A stretch of DNA of 64,000 nucleotides. It comes from Plectosphaerella cucumerina (Eukaryota > Ascomycota > Sordariomycetes > Glomerellales > Plectosphaerellaceae). Positions 10,080 to 21,457 of the stretch are shown piece after piece; within the stretch, counting starts at the first letter, position 1; every line of letters starts with the position of its first letter. Location of the stretch: assembly GCA_020746995.1 (NCBI GenBank), contig JAGPXD010000003.1, positions 5,394,001 to 5,458,000 of the forward strand, given 5' to 3'. The translations under genes were made by a program, and so were the position numbers. The notes beneath the pieces were generated by a model. The model ran no database searches. It had not been told where the DNA came from and saw only the letters and a program-made list of their open reading frames with translations.

Positions 10080-13000
10080 ATGGAGGACCCCGAACAGCGG
10101 TCAACCGACCCGAGCACTGCTGTTGCATTATCTCCCGAGCAGTTGCCAACTCCCGTTGCGCTTCCGGATCTGCCACAGGAACCCGACCTAGACCCAGCTC
10201 CCATCAAGAAGATACGGGTCACCAAGACTCGGCATGTGCCGAAAATGCTCCGCACTCAGGTCATCTTTACCCCTGAGAGCTTCCCAAAGGCTGAATCTGG
10301 TCAATCTGGGCTCACAATTGGCCGGCCGACGCCCAAGTGCTGGAAGCATGGCTGCAACGGACGTCGGTTCTCTACCTTTGCCACCCTCCTTCAACATCAA
10401 CGAGAGATGGAGAACAGCAAGTTTCTGCATGGGCCCAGCAAAGAGCATCATGTCGTCGAACCTACCGTCACTGGGTTTCGTCACCAACTGTCGGAGATGT
10501 ATCCCCACCTGGCACAGTACCACATGTTTCTCTTGGATCGTCTTGCGCAACAACTCGTGGTCCGGTGCAAAAACCTCATTGCGGCCAGAATTCGCCATCT
10601 CGACCTCGGCAACGCATGCTGGAACGGCTCGGACTGTGCAAACTCGTCTTCGACGGAACCACAAGCGGGGAAGCAAGGCGCGTCCGGTATACCAGACGAG
10701 AACCCCATGCTTGACGGCTTCCCTGCTGGCATCCCCATGCCGCCGACGACGTCCATGCCGGCCAAGTTTGAGTGTCCACTGTGTTTTACAATCAAGGAGA
10801 TTCAGACTCCTAAGGAGTGGACAAAGCATGTCATGAAAGACGTGCAGCCATTCATCTGCACTTTCGACCAATGCCGAGAACCCCGAACATTTGCAAGGAA
10901 GGCCGACTGGATCCGACACGAGAACGAACACCATCGCCGACTCGAATCCTGGACCTGCGATATTGGATACTGTGGGCACACTTGCTACAGACAGGACAAT
11001 TTCCTTCAGCATCTCATCCGCGAGCACAAGTATACCGAGCCAGAGTCGAAGCACAAACCTCCTACCAGGGGGGAAATCGACAAAACCTGGCAGAAGGTCA
11101 TCAAATGTCGGCGCGAAACGGACAGGACGCCGCAACAGGAGCCCTGCAAGTTCTGCGGAAACATGTCCACATCATGGTCAGAGCTCACGGCTCACCTGGT
11201 GAACCACATGACGGAACTGATCGCTCCAGTCATCGAGACACTCGAGTCCAAGCCGGAAGAACCACCTACAGAGGCTGCCCTCGACAACGCAATGTCCGCC
11301 GGAACCCATCGAATCCAACCCCTTGAATACCCCGAGCTTCCCGCAGAACCAGCTTGGGCCTCAAACAGCGCACCTCGTCAGCAATTTCTTGATCAGCCGT
11401 CCTGCCCTCCGCTTGAGCTGGATTTAATTCCCATGCACCTCGGTTCCGTTGTTCCATTTCCGATCTCCGCCACCGAGGATTTGTCCACAACAAAATGGAG
11501 AAAGACTGGAGCGTGCACTTTATGCACCCAGAGAAAGGTCAGGTGTGACGAGAAGATGCCCTGCAACAATTGTTCCAAGCTTGGGCTGGAATGTCGTGTC
11601 TGGCCCACAACGTCCTCAAAAGACGATGTAAGACGATACACAGGGCGGACACTTGACGAGCTCCTCAACGGATACATACATCCTCCTATTACCGAGTCTG
11701 GTGTCACCAATGAAGCGGAAACCCCGCCAGAGAGCCCCGAGCGCGGCCACGGTTACGTGGCGGCGGGCCAGTCACAGCAGCCAAACACTGTATTGGGCAC
11801 TTCTCACAGCGCTGGCAAGGCAATTTTGACGACCGAGGATCCTAAGTTTGAGAGAGTTTTCCCGAGGTTCACGAAGGATCCCATCGAAACGACAGACGCC
11901 TCAACGCAGACCATGTCGGGAGAAGAACAACATCATCAAGAGCTGGAGACAATGAGAGAAGCCATTGCAGAGGACGACGCGGAAATGAGCTCGCCACAGC
12001 TCACGGAAAGAGCATTGTCAGATGCCGATCCCGTGTCCACTCGACCGCCCACCAAGATGCGCCAAGTCGGGATGGCTCAGATCACAATCAAGATGCTCTC
12101 ATTACTCGGAACACCTGAGGGCAGTGGATTCGGATCAGATGTTGAGTTCCAATCTGAGTCCGATGGATGGGATGCCGAGGAGTGCTGGGATGACGGCAGC
12201 AGCGGCGGCGGCGGAAAACCAGGCGCAGACGGCTCAGGGGCTATCACAGCAACCCACAACTCCCAAACCTGGGCTGCAGCACCAGGTGGTACTTCAGCTT
12301 CACGAGGACGACCACCGTCAGAGGATGAGGATGGTGAACGGCACCGGAAAAGGCCAAAGAGGCAGTCCGGGGGCCTCTGCTCTACCTCACCACAGCGGCG
12401 CTTCGCCTGTCCATTCCAAGCATATGAACCGGCCAGAGACTGCCTCAAGGTTTCCACTCGCAATCCTCTCGGAGGTTGTGAGAGCATCAAGCGCGTCAAG
12501 TAAGCAATTTTCCAGCATTTCACTCCGCTGATCAATTAGGGCCCGGCTGTAGAGCCCGGACGTCTGGATAGAGAACCCGGAAAGTGGCTAAAGCTGTTGG
12601 ACTGAAGGGCTACACTACAGCCATGGTTAGGTCCATCTAGATCAACCGTCCATCTAGATCAACCGTCCATCTAGATCAACCGTCCATCTAGATCAACCGT
12701 CCATCTAGATCAACCGCCCATCTAGATCAACCGTCCATCTAGATCAACCGCCCATCTAGATCAACCGCTCAGTCGCAGTCCATCTTCGCCCCTGATTGAC
12801 GCGGTTATCTGTAGTAGTTAACTACCTGTGTCCGAGTCTTTCAACTCAGCAGTCTTAAGGCTGTCGCGACAGCGGTTTTCAGGGGACCTGCCTTTTCCGG
12901 GCTCTCTATCCAGACGTCCGGGCTCTACAGCCAGGCCCATCAAGTACTGACTGGATGCAGGCAACACTTGGCCAGGCGGCACATGGTCTCGTCACGATGC

Positions 13001-14038
13001 AGCCGGTGTTGGGCGTCAATGGAGACGCGGAAAAAGCTGGAAGAGCATCAAAGAAGCGCAAGGTGTCCCCAATTGGATAGGCCGACTGCCGAATGTTTCA
13101 TGGACGGGGAGCTTGAAGCTCTGGCCACGCAGAAGCCGCGAGACGGGAGCAGCGACGTGACCACGCCGGAAATGTCGTGGTGGAGTCTTTTCAAGATGCT
13201 GATTCCTGGCATGAAGGAGATGGAGATCAGCGATTTGAAAACGCAGTACGACCCATGTAAGTCGAGGATCCTTTTCCATGCCAGAGATGCATTGTTCTGA
13301 CAATAGATTGCAGACTACAAGCCAGGCAACCAGGTTCTGATGACGCCTGCCCTGGTTTTCCCAGATTGGTGCTTCCCGCTGCCAGATTTCTCCATGGATC
13401 TTGAGGGTTCCTCACAGCAGATGACCTGGGATCAGTCCTCGAGCGGTTTCGAACAGCCCATTGCAGGCAATGAGCCGACCAACTCAACGTTCAACACCTT
13501 CTCGACCGTGGTACCGGAGAGCCTGTCGCGCAGCGTCTCTGTACCAGTCTTTGCCGTCGACACATCATTGCCAGGCGTCACTTTCACACCAGCCCCTCCA
13601 ACCACGACGACGTCGATAACGCCTGAAGCAGACGCTTCTCTGGACGAGTTTGTTTCGAGCTTCTTCGATGCAACATCACTCATCGTCCGCACTCCCACTG
13701 CGACAACCTCGGCATCGTCGGTCTCCGCATTCCAGACAGATTCAAGAGAGGTCGGCTCCAAAATGGACGTCGAGACCACGCCGTCAACTTCGTCAGCAGC
13801 GACTTCTGGGGCGAGGCAGCTGCAGAGAGACTATGACATGCTCAAACTCCGGAACCAGCAGACCGTACTCGAGTGTGCGGAGTTAGAAGAGGGACGGAAG
13901 GCCGCACGAGCGGATGTGAAGGCAGCTCAAGCGATCTTGCACGAGGTGATGGAGATGCCTGAGGTACAGGGAGCTGCATATGATCGGTTGTTGGAGCTGG
14001 CAGGAATACTGATCAAAGCGGGTGGGCGTCTGAGGTGA
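10080..14038 (+). CDS. C2H2 zinc-finger / Zn2Cys6 combined nuclear protein
   Basis: Three exons (10080-12499, 12961-13256, 13314-14038) give 1146 residues in frame. Zinc-binding parts in order: a C2H2-like finger near residue 87 (CWKHGC...LLQH); a C2H2 array about 230-325 (FECPLC, FICTFDQC, SWTCDIGYC each followed by paired His); another near 355 (PCKFCG...HLVNHM); a Zn2Cys6 cluster about 479-505 (ACTLCTQRKVRC, CNNCSKLGLEC); and a Cys/His module split by intron 1 (RRFACPF ... VKQHLARRH ... CSRC). The C-terminus has a short coiled coil. The C2H2 and Zn2Cys6 parts share one uninterrupted exon, so the fusion is not a splicing artefact. Intron 1 is 461 bp because of an inserted element. Start chosen at the first Met before the acidic N-terminus; the frame is open further upstream. 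Function unknown, presumably DNA binding. Confidence 0.75.
12536..12943. mobile_element. MITE-like inverted-repeat element inside intron 1
   Basis: Terminal inverted repeats at 12539-12584 and 12892-12938 match over about 46 bp with two transitions and one single-base indel (core GTAGAGCCCGGACGTCTGG). No coding capacity. ATCAA occurs just before the left end (12531-12535) and directly after the right end (12939-12943) and may be a target duplication, though three extra bases (TTA) sit between it and the left repeat. Removing the element with one ATCAA leaves a normal 53-bp intron. The superfamily is not clear from the ends. Confidence 0.75.
12633..12768. repeat. 17-bp minisatellite, 8 exact-length copies
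   Basis: Unit CCATCTAGATCAACCGT occurs eight times in a row with no length change. The only variation is T or C at the last base. It lies wholly inside the inverted-repeat element. Confidence 0.95.
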
Positions 14039-14154
14039 TTGTCGGTTAGCAAACGATCCATTTGAGTGTCTGGACTCAGGGGCAGCCAGTCTGAAAGCCA
14101 CGCCAAAACAACAAGAAGCCGCCAGCGGTGGTGATCGCCAACCATCAGCCGGAT

Positions 14155-14238
14155 GCCCGGCTAGCTCAATCGGTAGAGCGTGAGACTCTTAACGGAGATC
14201 ACATCTCAAGGTTGTGGGTTCGACCCCCACGTCGGGCT
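14155..14238 (+). tRNA. tRNA-Lys (anticodon CTT) with an 11-nt intron
   Basis: Acceptor stem GCCCGGC pairs with GTCGGGC at the 3' end with one G-T pair. D-arm GCTC/GAGC, anticodon stem TGAGA/TCTCA, T-arm GTGGG TTCGACC CCCAC. The anticodon CTT is at 14188-14190, and an intron of about 11 nt (14192-14202) lies one base 3' of it, the standard position for eukaryotic tRNA introns. The mature length is 73 nt before CCA. A run of six T at 14277-14282 could end Pol III transcription. Confidence 0.95.
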
Positions 14239-14923
14239 CGATTCCTGACGTCTTCATCCAGAAGAGACGCGATTACTTTTTTCTCGTGTGACCCACGGCA
14301 GCCCTTGCTCCTCCACTTGCCAAGCATTGCTGGCGTGGTATCAGGGGTAGACCCGGGTGCCAGACGAAAGCTGAGGGAGGCGGCAGAGCAGCTGAGGCTG
14401 AGGCTTCGGGTGAATGATAATGGTCCCCCGAGGTTTTTGAGGTAGAGTGCGGGGCGCATGAGACGGTGGCTTTTGAGTTGGCACTGGTCAAATTCCAGCT
14501 TGATTACCGCTCGACGTTCTGGAAATAGGCATCAGATCCACGAGGACCTTTGTTTTACGAAAGTCCTGCATTTTCATCCAGTGCCATAGGATTGATTTGT
14601 ATAACTCACAGAACTCGGGGAGCACCTTGTCGCCTAGGCTTCGTAAGATTCGGAACCACCATTCCGTGACATAAAGAACATGAGGACAAAATTGAAACCT
14701 GGAAGACAAGTGACCCTGCGCTAAAAGATGCGAAGAAATTGGACCTTGAGAATCCCAAGTTTACAAGTTGGTCTGCATAACTACATGACTAATTCGTGCG
14801 TGATATTTCTAATCCACTCTCAAGCTGCTTCAACAAGAAGATCTGATCGAAGTCTACACTCGTGCACAGTCTCGACTTCTCGATCTGGGTACTTTTGCTT
14901 TGAAAGTGTCGTGTTTCAAGCCC
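14239..14923. other. intergenic region after tRNA-Lys
   Basis: No supported gene. A 73-codon minus-strand frame (14488-14709) is rich in Trp and Leu but I cannot match it to anything. The rest is likely the 3' UTR of the permease. Confidence 0.4.
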
Positions 14924-16759
14924 TCATGCCCGTCCAGCCTCTTCATTTTCCTGGCGCACCTCAAGACCAGCCTCGTAGGCAGTCTTGGTCTTGGCAAAGT
15001 TCCAAGGCTTGATGCGACGCTCAAACAGCTCATCGATCTCCTGATATGTGCGGCCCTTGACCTCGGGGAACAGGAAAATGACCGGGATCAAGTACAGCCA
15101 AGACAAGCCGCCGAAGAACAGGCCGGTTTTTTCGCCCAGATCAGCACCCTGATTAGAGAGTAGCAACGGCACGGTATAGCTGAACAGGACCCCGCTGAGG
15201 GACTGGATGACGGACGCGATGGCAGCTGTCTTCGCACGAAGGTGAGGCGTGGAAACCTCGACGAGACTGACCCATCCTAAGGAGAAATAATAAGTAAGAA
15301 GCAGCGTTGGGTTCACGGAAGTGGAATAGACGAACCGATAGGGGCCAGGGAGTTGGCGTAGACGAACACCCAGATGGAGCACAGAGAAATCAGGGCAGCA
15401 CCTGAGGCCGCTGAGTCCTCGACCCAGCCAAGACCGCCAATGATGAAGGTTAAGACACCCATAAGGAAGCCACCGCCAATGCAGAGGATGCGTCGACCAG
15501 CCTGGTCAACCCAGTACAGAGAGCAGATAATACCGACAAGCAGGATCAACTGAATGATCATGTTACCGAGGAAGGGGTCCTTCATCTTCGCGAGCTGGAA
15601 GAAATAGGTGGTGTAGCCGAAGATCAGGGGCGTGCCGACAAAGTTCTGGTAGGTGAAGGGCAGGGCAGCAATGATAGTCCGCTTCATGTTGAGGGGTCGC
15701 AGCATGGCCTTCCAGCTGTTCTCTGAGCCGGCGTTCTGAGATTCTTGGGACTTCTCCACCTCGTCCCTGACGACGGAATACTCGAGATCGACGTCATATC
15801 CTTCAACATTGCCCACGAGGCGACGCAGGGACTTTTTCGCCTCGTCGTGTCGACCTTGGCCAGCGAGCCAGGCTGCCGGAATACTTCGTTAGCCTTTTTC
15901 AGTGACACGTGGGGATGAATGGGCTCCTCGGCGACTCACCGGGTGACTCTGGCAGGTACACCATCGGAAACATCCAGAGCCCGGCAAATATGAACTCTGA
16001 GTAGAACAAGTTGCGGAAAGCCATAGGGTTAGTATCGTTGAGAATCTTCAGAGCGATAGCCAGGAACGCCTGGCCGAGCGCATAGAAGAAGGAGAAGGCG
16101 CTTAATAGAGTGCCGCGGAACTGAGGCATAGCGATCTCGGAGAGATAAGTCATGATCGAGGTGCTGATCAGGCCGCTGGCGACACCGGCGCAGACACGGG
16201 AGCCGACGAGGTGCGTCCAGTCCTTGGACACGGCGGCGATGATGATGGAGAGGCAGAGGAAGAAGGTGAAGATCCACATGTTGATCTTACGGCCCCATTT
16301 ATCGGCGATCATGGGCGACGCAATCTGGACAAAGACTTGGGTGATGTTCCAGATGGCGCTCCAGAGAGAGATGTGCATGGCGTCGAGGGCGGGCTCGCCC
16401 GTCTCGCGGTCTATCACAGTGGCGAACTGGTCGATGAAGCCCTTGTTTGCGATGACGCTGCCAATTACCGAGTTGGCATAGCCGATATACCTGGGCGTGG
16501 TCAGTCTTCTCAAGTAAACGTGCCAAGTGTTGTTGAAGTCTCAAACTTACATGGCGGCAATGGCCACCAGGATGCCCGTGGCGTAGAGACGCCAGAACTT
16601 CTTGATCGTGGCGTTACGGCTCCATCCGGCGTAAGCCGATGTGATGGGCAGGTCGACGTCAGCCCCAGGCTTTACGAACTCCTCATGATGCTGCTCAATG
16701 TTTGTGGGAGCTGGGGTGTCAAGTGCCCCAGGAGCGCTCTTCTCCAGTTGCTGCGACAT
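14924..16759 (-). CDS. MFS sugar/glycoside permease (sugar porter family)
   Basis: Four exons (16759-16551, 16490-15940, 15872-15336, 15276-14924) give 549 residues in frame, typical for twelve-helix fungal sugar porters. Family marks: DKWGRKINM after helix 2, AGVASGLIS in helix 4, PESPG at the end of helix 6, QAGRRIL in the second half, and the terminal signature PEVKGRTYQEIDELF. FGYTTYFFQLAKM resembles the alpha-glucoside/maltose permease branch more than hexose carriers. It heads a minus-strand row with the beta-glucuronidase and GH88 genes, so I infer import of a glucuronide or short glycoside through the plasma membrane. The exact substrate is unknown. Confidence 0.88.
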
Positions 16760-17704
16760 GATGCAGACTAGACTCTGGTAGTGTCAAGAAAGAGAGAGTT
16801 GAAGGCTGGTGTCTTTTAAAGCCAAGAAGTGCGCTGCTCCATCTGTCGTGAACATTTTGATGCGATCATTCAAGTCCTTAAATGTCGTGCCCAGAGACGG
16901 GTGTCGGACAAGTGTCGGTTTGCGGAGGAAAACCTGGACACGCTAAGAGGATCCATGGATGTCGCCTCCACCTCTTGGCCTGATTCCGGGGACATGGGGA
17001 TGGGGACTTGGGGTCATGGGGTCGCCCCAGGCTGGGGAAGTTGAGGTTTAGCGTTTGGTCTCGCCGCTTGGAAGGCATCTGTGCGTACTCCTCATTGTCA
17101 GTTGGACAATGCCTGACTGCCACCTGGGAGCAGCATCGGGCAATGCCCGGCCGAGCGTTGTCCGTCGATGAGGGGTTGGATTGCCCCTCGAATCTCCACA
17201 AGGCATCCCGAGAGGGGAGAAAGCTCGGAGAATACCCCTGAGCCTCTGCAATCCTCGAACATCAGGTACACCTTTACCCACACCAAGAATACTTGGAAAT
17301 ATGATGCCGTTGAAGCATTCACCGTGATTTGACGATGATAGCCGAGGTTGTGTTCATCGGGGGAATCCGACGTGAGGTGGCGCCGACGTCGGTACTGAGT
17401 CCATGTCCTCGATGAGGGCGTCATCTTCCCCTGCTGGGGCTTTCCAAAGTCATGTTCCCACCCTAGGTATGTTTGGCACAGAAAATCAGGAGAGTAGCTA
17501 TGATCGACTCAATTTGCTGGGTAGTTACATCAAATAGGCGCATCTTCTCATGAAACCAGACTGGTCAAGATCAAATGGTGCGCCGGCTTCTTCAAAACCA
17601 TTGAGTCACAGATGTATGGTCCCGAATGCACCGCAAATGTGTCCCAAAGGACGCTTAGATCTGACTCCCAGTCCATGATTCACTCCTCTTAGCTTAATAT
17701 GTCG
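16760..17704. promoter_or_regulatory. upstream region of the MFS permease
   Basis: About 945 bases between the permease start and the beta-glucuronidase stop. No gene seen. It contains CGGGGGAATCCG at 17358, a variant of a motif repeated in other promoters of this cluster. Confidence 0.45.
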
Positions 17705-19522
17705 CTACTTGGCTGACCGCTCCCGGATCTCACCCCAGCGCTTCTTCAACGTCGCGGCAGCCGCCTTGGGCCGTCTGTCTCGCGTGAAGACGCCCTTCTT
17801 ATTCCCATCAACACGGAAGATGAAAGTCGAAGGCGTCTGGAAGTCGGCAAAGTTCCACACATGCTCTCCCACGACGCAGTCGAGCTTGTCAAGCACGCGC
17901 CCCGACATCTCCAGGACCCGCGTCTGGTACTCCTCGCTCCACGGCACATCCATGACGGTATGCAGCCCCGCGAGAGTATCAGCCCCGTACTCGGAGAGGA
18001 TCATCGGTTTCCCGAACCTGTCCTGCCACGCGCGTAGCTCGTCCTCCATATCGACCTCGGCGGCCTCGAGATCGCCTGTGTTCAGGTACCAGCCGTAGTA
18101 GCGGTTGAGGCATATGACGTCGAAAAGATCGGTGATGAGGTCCTGGTCGACGCCGGCCTGCTTCTCGTTGGCGAAGCCGACGGGTCGTGTGGGATCGAGC
18201 TGACGGGTGAGAGTGACAAGGGGCTCGAAGTACTCGCGTGCGCCTTCGGCAGCCGACGCCGGCTCGTTGGCGATGCACCACATGACGACCGAGGGGTGAT
18301 TCTTATCACGGCGAACAAGCTCGCGGATAGCCTGGCGGTGCGTTGCTTGCGTCTTGTCGCTAACGGTGTCGGGGGAAAATGTGGGAGGGGCCTTCTGGCC
18401 AGTTATTCCCGCCACTATGGCCAGGTTGAGTCCAACGGCGGCTGTCTCGTCAATCACGACGACGCCGTGTCGATCGGCGTAGTCGAGGACCTCCTCGGCG
18501 TAGGGGTAATGCGCCGTCCGGAAAGAGTTGGCATTTGTCCACTTGAGCAGCTCAAAGTCATGCACCATGTACGCCGGGTCGTGACCTTTGCCCCGGACGG
18601 GCGTGTCCTCGTGCTTGCCGAAGCCGGTGAAGTAGAATGGCTTGCCGTTGATGAGAAACTGGCGGCCGACAACCTTGACAGATCTGATGCCGACGTTGAC
18701 CGAGTACTTGTCGATGAGCTCGGCTCCTTCCCGGATCTCTACGACAAGCCTGTACAGGTAAGCTGCGCCAGGCTGCCACAGATGAGGGGAGTCGATGACA
18801 ATAGAACCAGTCGCGGTCGATGACTGGCTTCCGACGGCTTGACCCTGCTCGTCCAGCAGATTGATGTTCAGGACCTGGCGTGGCCCGAGGGCGGCACTAG
18901 TCTCGACCTCGTAGTTGACCATGCCTTGCGTTTCGCCGTCCACCAAGTCTGTGACAACTGTCACATCCTGAACCCTGATGAAGGGAGTGCCGCAAAGCCA
19001 GACGGATCGTGCCAGACCGCTGTAGTTGAAAAAGTCGTGCTGATACACCTGCTTCCTCTTGCCGTCCTTCCCCGTCTGGATGCGCCCAGGTGGGATTGTC
19101 TCCCAACTGAGCTCGTTGCTCACGGCGACGGTGAGACGGAACTCGCACCCTGCGGCGACGAGATGGTCAATCTCAACTTCAAAGGGAGTGTAACCACCCG
19201 TGTGACCGCCGGCGAAGTGGTCGTCGACGTAGACGCGCGCATGGTGAGTCGCAGCGTCGAAGCGGAGGCTGTAGTGTTGGCCGGCGAAGTACTTGGGCAC
19301 GACGACCTGGCGCTGGTAGTACACCCAGCCGACGTGATCCTTGACCTTTGCATCGACAAGGATGTCATTGTAGCTTGCGGGCACGGGGATCTGGACTGTT
19401 GGCGGGATGGCCTGCTTCCAAGCTTGTTCCGTCTCAATGTCCACTGCGGAAGCGAGGGCGAAGTTCCAGATGCCGTCGAGGTTGATGAGGGACCGGACTT
19501 CGTTTGCTTGGGGCTTGAGCAT
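17705..19522 (-). CDS. GH2 beta-glucuronidase
   Basis: Intronless 605-residue frame, the size of bacterial GUS (E. coli enzyme 603). Layout: N-terminal jelly-roll domain, an Ig-like domain, then a TIM barrel from about residue 275. The acid/base Glu is E420 in CIANEPAS and the nucleophile is E511 in ILSEYGAD. The NxK signature that binds the glucuronate carboxylate and separates GUS from beta-galactosidases is N574/K576 in GNKKGVFTRDRRPK, nearly the E. coli wording. There is no signal peptide, so the enzyme should act in the cytosol on imported beta-glucuronides. The missing introns and the close bacterial-type motifs fit the lateral transfer of gus genes from bacteria to fungi reported in the literature. 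The permease lies downstream and GH88 upstream on the same strand. Confidence 0.93.
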   Translation of the reverse strand: MLKPQANEVRSLINLDGIWNFALASAVDIETEQAWKQAIPPTVQIPVPASYNDILVDAKVKDHVGWVYYQRQVVVPKYFAGQHYSLRFDAATHHARVYVDDHFAGGHTGGYTPFEVEIDHLVAAGCEFRLTVAVSNELSWETIPPGRIQTGKDGKRKQVYQHDFFNYSGLARSVWLCGTPFIRVQDVTVVTDLVDGETQGMVNYEVETSAALGPRQVLNINLLDEQGQAVGSQSSTATGSIVIDSPHLWQPGAAYLYRLVVEIREGAELIDKYSVNVGIRSVKVVGRQFLINGKPFYFTGFGKHEDTPVRGKGHDPAYMVHDFELLKWTNANSFRTAHYPYAEEVLDYADRHGVVVIDETAAVGLNLAIVAGITGQKAPPTFSPDTVSDKTQATHRQAIRELVRRDKNHPSVVMWCIANEPASAAEGAREYFEPLVTLTRQLDPTRPVGFANEKQAGVDQDLITDLFDVICLNRYYGWYLNTGDLEAAEVDMEDELRAWQDRFGKPMILSEYGADTLAGLHTVMDVPWSEEYQTRVLEMSGRVLDKLDCVVGEHVWNFADFQTPSTFIFRVDGNKKGVFTRDRRPKAAAATLKKRWGEIRERSAK

Positions 19523-19899
19523 CGTGGCGGTTCAGGGGGTTAGTAGGGGGTTGGGGTGAGACTGGGTGATCGGTTGGTGTAATCTAACGTGGTCTGTCAC
19601 GCCACTGCCCACTCGCTGATGTCTTCAATTGTAGTTGGTGACCTTCTCGGGTGCCTCGGCCGGCCGATGACCGGAAGTTGGGTCACGGGATGTGGCACCG
19701 GCATCTCGGACAGTGCTCGGTGCTCGGCCTCCCGGGGTGGGTTGTGATCTTCTTGGAAGGGCTTCAGGGGTCCCACTCGCTAAATTGAAAACGAGAATCC
19801 ACTAAATCGCCCCGGATCTTCTCCGTCTTCCGGTGCTCCAGGGCAACCGGGCTGCTGTCGGCCAAATGTCCTTCCTTGACTCCTTCAGCCCGCAACCCC
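19523..19899. promoter_or_regulatory. upstream region of beta-glucuronidase
   Basis: About 375 bases between the GUS start and the GH88 stop. GC-rich with several CGG/CCGG triplets (for example GGCCGGCCGATGACCGG near 19658). No CGGGGAAT copy seen. Confidence 0.4.
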
Positions 19900-21457
19900 C
19901 TACGCCAATCCCATCCTCAGGAGTCGATTCCCAAACTCCAAGAGATAGTAATCAGCGTACACAAGCCCATGATCGTACAGTTTCTGGTACCCTAATTCGT
20001 TGTTCGCGACTGTCGCGTTCTTCAATATCCCGTCGAACCGCTGCCCCTGAACGACATCAACCCCAACAAGGCCTCCAGCCTCGTCGAAGACCACTCGGGC
20101 CGTCTCTGCCGCCAGAGATAACGCTAGGGTATCTCCGATGATGAGCTTGCCGTACTCGATGTACTCAGCCGCCACTTCGTATCTTCCACACCGTTGGAAT
20201 GCCTCGGCGATCGCCAGCATGCCGTTGGCGGCGCAAGTGGCAGCCGAGGTATCGCGGATCGGAACGCCATCGTCAGGCAGCGGAGCATCAAAGTCCCACA
20301 CGGGCACATATCTGCCTGCCCTTTTGCATCCGCCCAAATCTGTATCTTCTGGCACGGCCAGGTCCACTTCTACTTCTGGCGGCGAGGTTTCCATTCTGTG
20401 CAGGAAGTACTGGGCCAGGCCGCAGGCGGCATCGAGAAACTCGGCGCAGCCGGTCCACAGGTACGTCTGGGCGAAGCCGAGAATGGCCCACGCTTGGCCC
20501 CTGGACCAAGTGGACGAGTCGCTGTAGCCCTGACAGGTCCTTTTCTGCTTAATGGTGCCTGTTTGTGTGTCGAAGACGACCATGTGGTGGGTGCTGTAGA
20601 GAGCGCCCGAGTACCCCTTGAGACGATGACCTTTGGACTCGAGCCGCAGGTGAGACTGAAGCAACGTGCGTGCATGTATTGTCGCGGCCCGAGCGAGATG
20701 AGCCTGGCCCGATTGCGCCGCTGCGTAGTACAGCAGCTCGAGGTTGCACATGGAGTCGATGATGACGATGAAGTTCTCTTCCATGCCGGTGACATGGGAA
20801 GCTTCATGTTTGGTCCACACCATCTCGTCCCATGAGCGGATGGCGGCCGGTCGAGCGTCGAAGCGTGTGTACAGGCTGCAAGCTGCAGTGATAATTGTGT
20901 CCAAAGCGGTCTGGTCGTGATACATCTCCCATCTGCGCCGCATGTGCGGCATCATGATGAAGCCCAGGTCATGCGTGTTGGTGAGTCGTGCTTCGCTGTG
21001 GATGGGGTCCGACCACGCCCGTGCCAAGGTCTCAAGGCACGCCCGAAGCGCCATGAGACTGACTCCTTTCTTGATCGTAGACGCCATGCTGAGAGGATGG
21101 TTTTTGATACGTTCGAGCAATGCATACAAACTCCCGGGAAAGAAGCCGCAGGTCCAGAAGTCAATTGGCTTCATCTCATAGTTGCCAGCGTTTGCCCCCT
21201 TCTGAGGGACATGGTGAGGGTACTTCGTCGGGGGGTTCTGACGGGTTAGGACTGGATTCAATCCGGATTCTACAGTGGCTAGGGGTTCTCACATTACCAC
21301 CTCGCAAATGCTTTGCTGCTGTCCGAATGAGCTTTGCGGTAAGGTTGTCCGCGAAGAGCTCGGGCATGTCATACGAAAGAAACGCGGGGCTTCCATCATG
21401 CTTTGCCAGCGCCTCTGGCGCCACCAGGATGTGTGTTTCCGGTCCGATACTGCCCAT
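19900..21457 (-). CDS. GH88 unsaturated glucuronyl hydrolase
   Basis: Two exons (21457-21293, 21237-19900) with a 55-bp intron give 500 residues. The family uses an alpha6/alpha6 barrel to hydrate the C4-C5 double bond left by polysaccharide lyases and so releases the unsaturated uronate. Family motifs: DFWTCGFFPGSLY, HDLGF with D145 (matching the catalytic Asp88 of Bacillus UGL), IIDSMCNLELLYYA with D216 (Asp149 equivalent), STWSRGQAWA, VWDFDAP and RDTSAA. No signal peptide, so intracellular. It is divergent from the DUF2264 gene across 412 bases. The start is the first Met of a short N-terminal exon; a later Met before PELFADNL is possible. The related GH105 family is less likely given the HDLGF and WDFDAP wording. 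Confidence 0.9.

Noticed and set aside
10188..11135. 315-codon minus-strand frame inside the zinc-finger gene
   Set aside because: Antisense to the C2H2 array, which has the ordered Cys/His spacing of a real domain.
14488..14709. 73-codon minus-strand frame rich in Trp and Leu
   Set aside because: No recognisable domain, no promoter or splice context, and it falls in the 3' region between tRNA-Lys and the permease.
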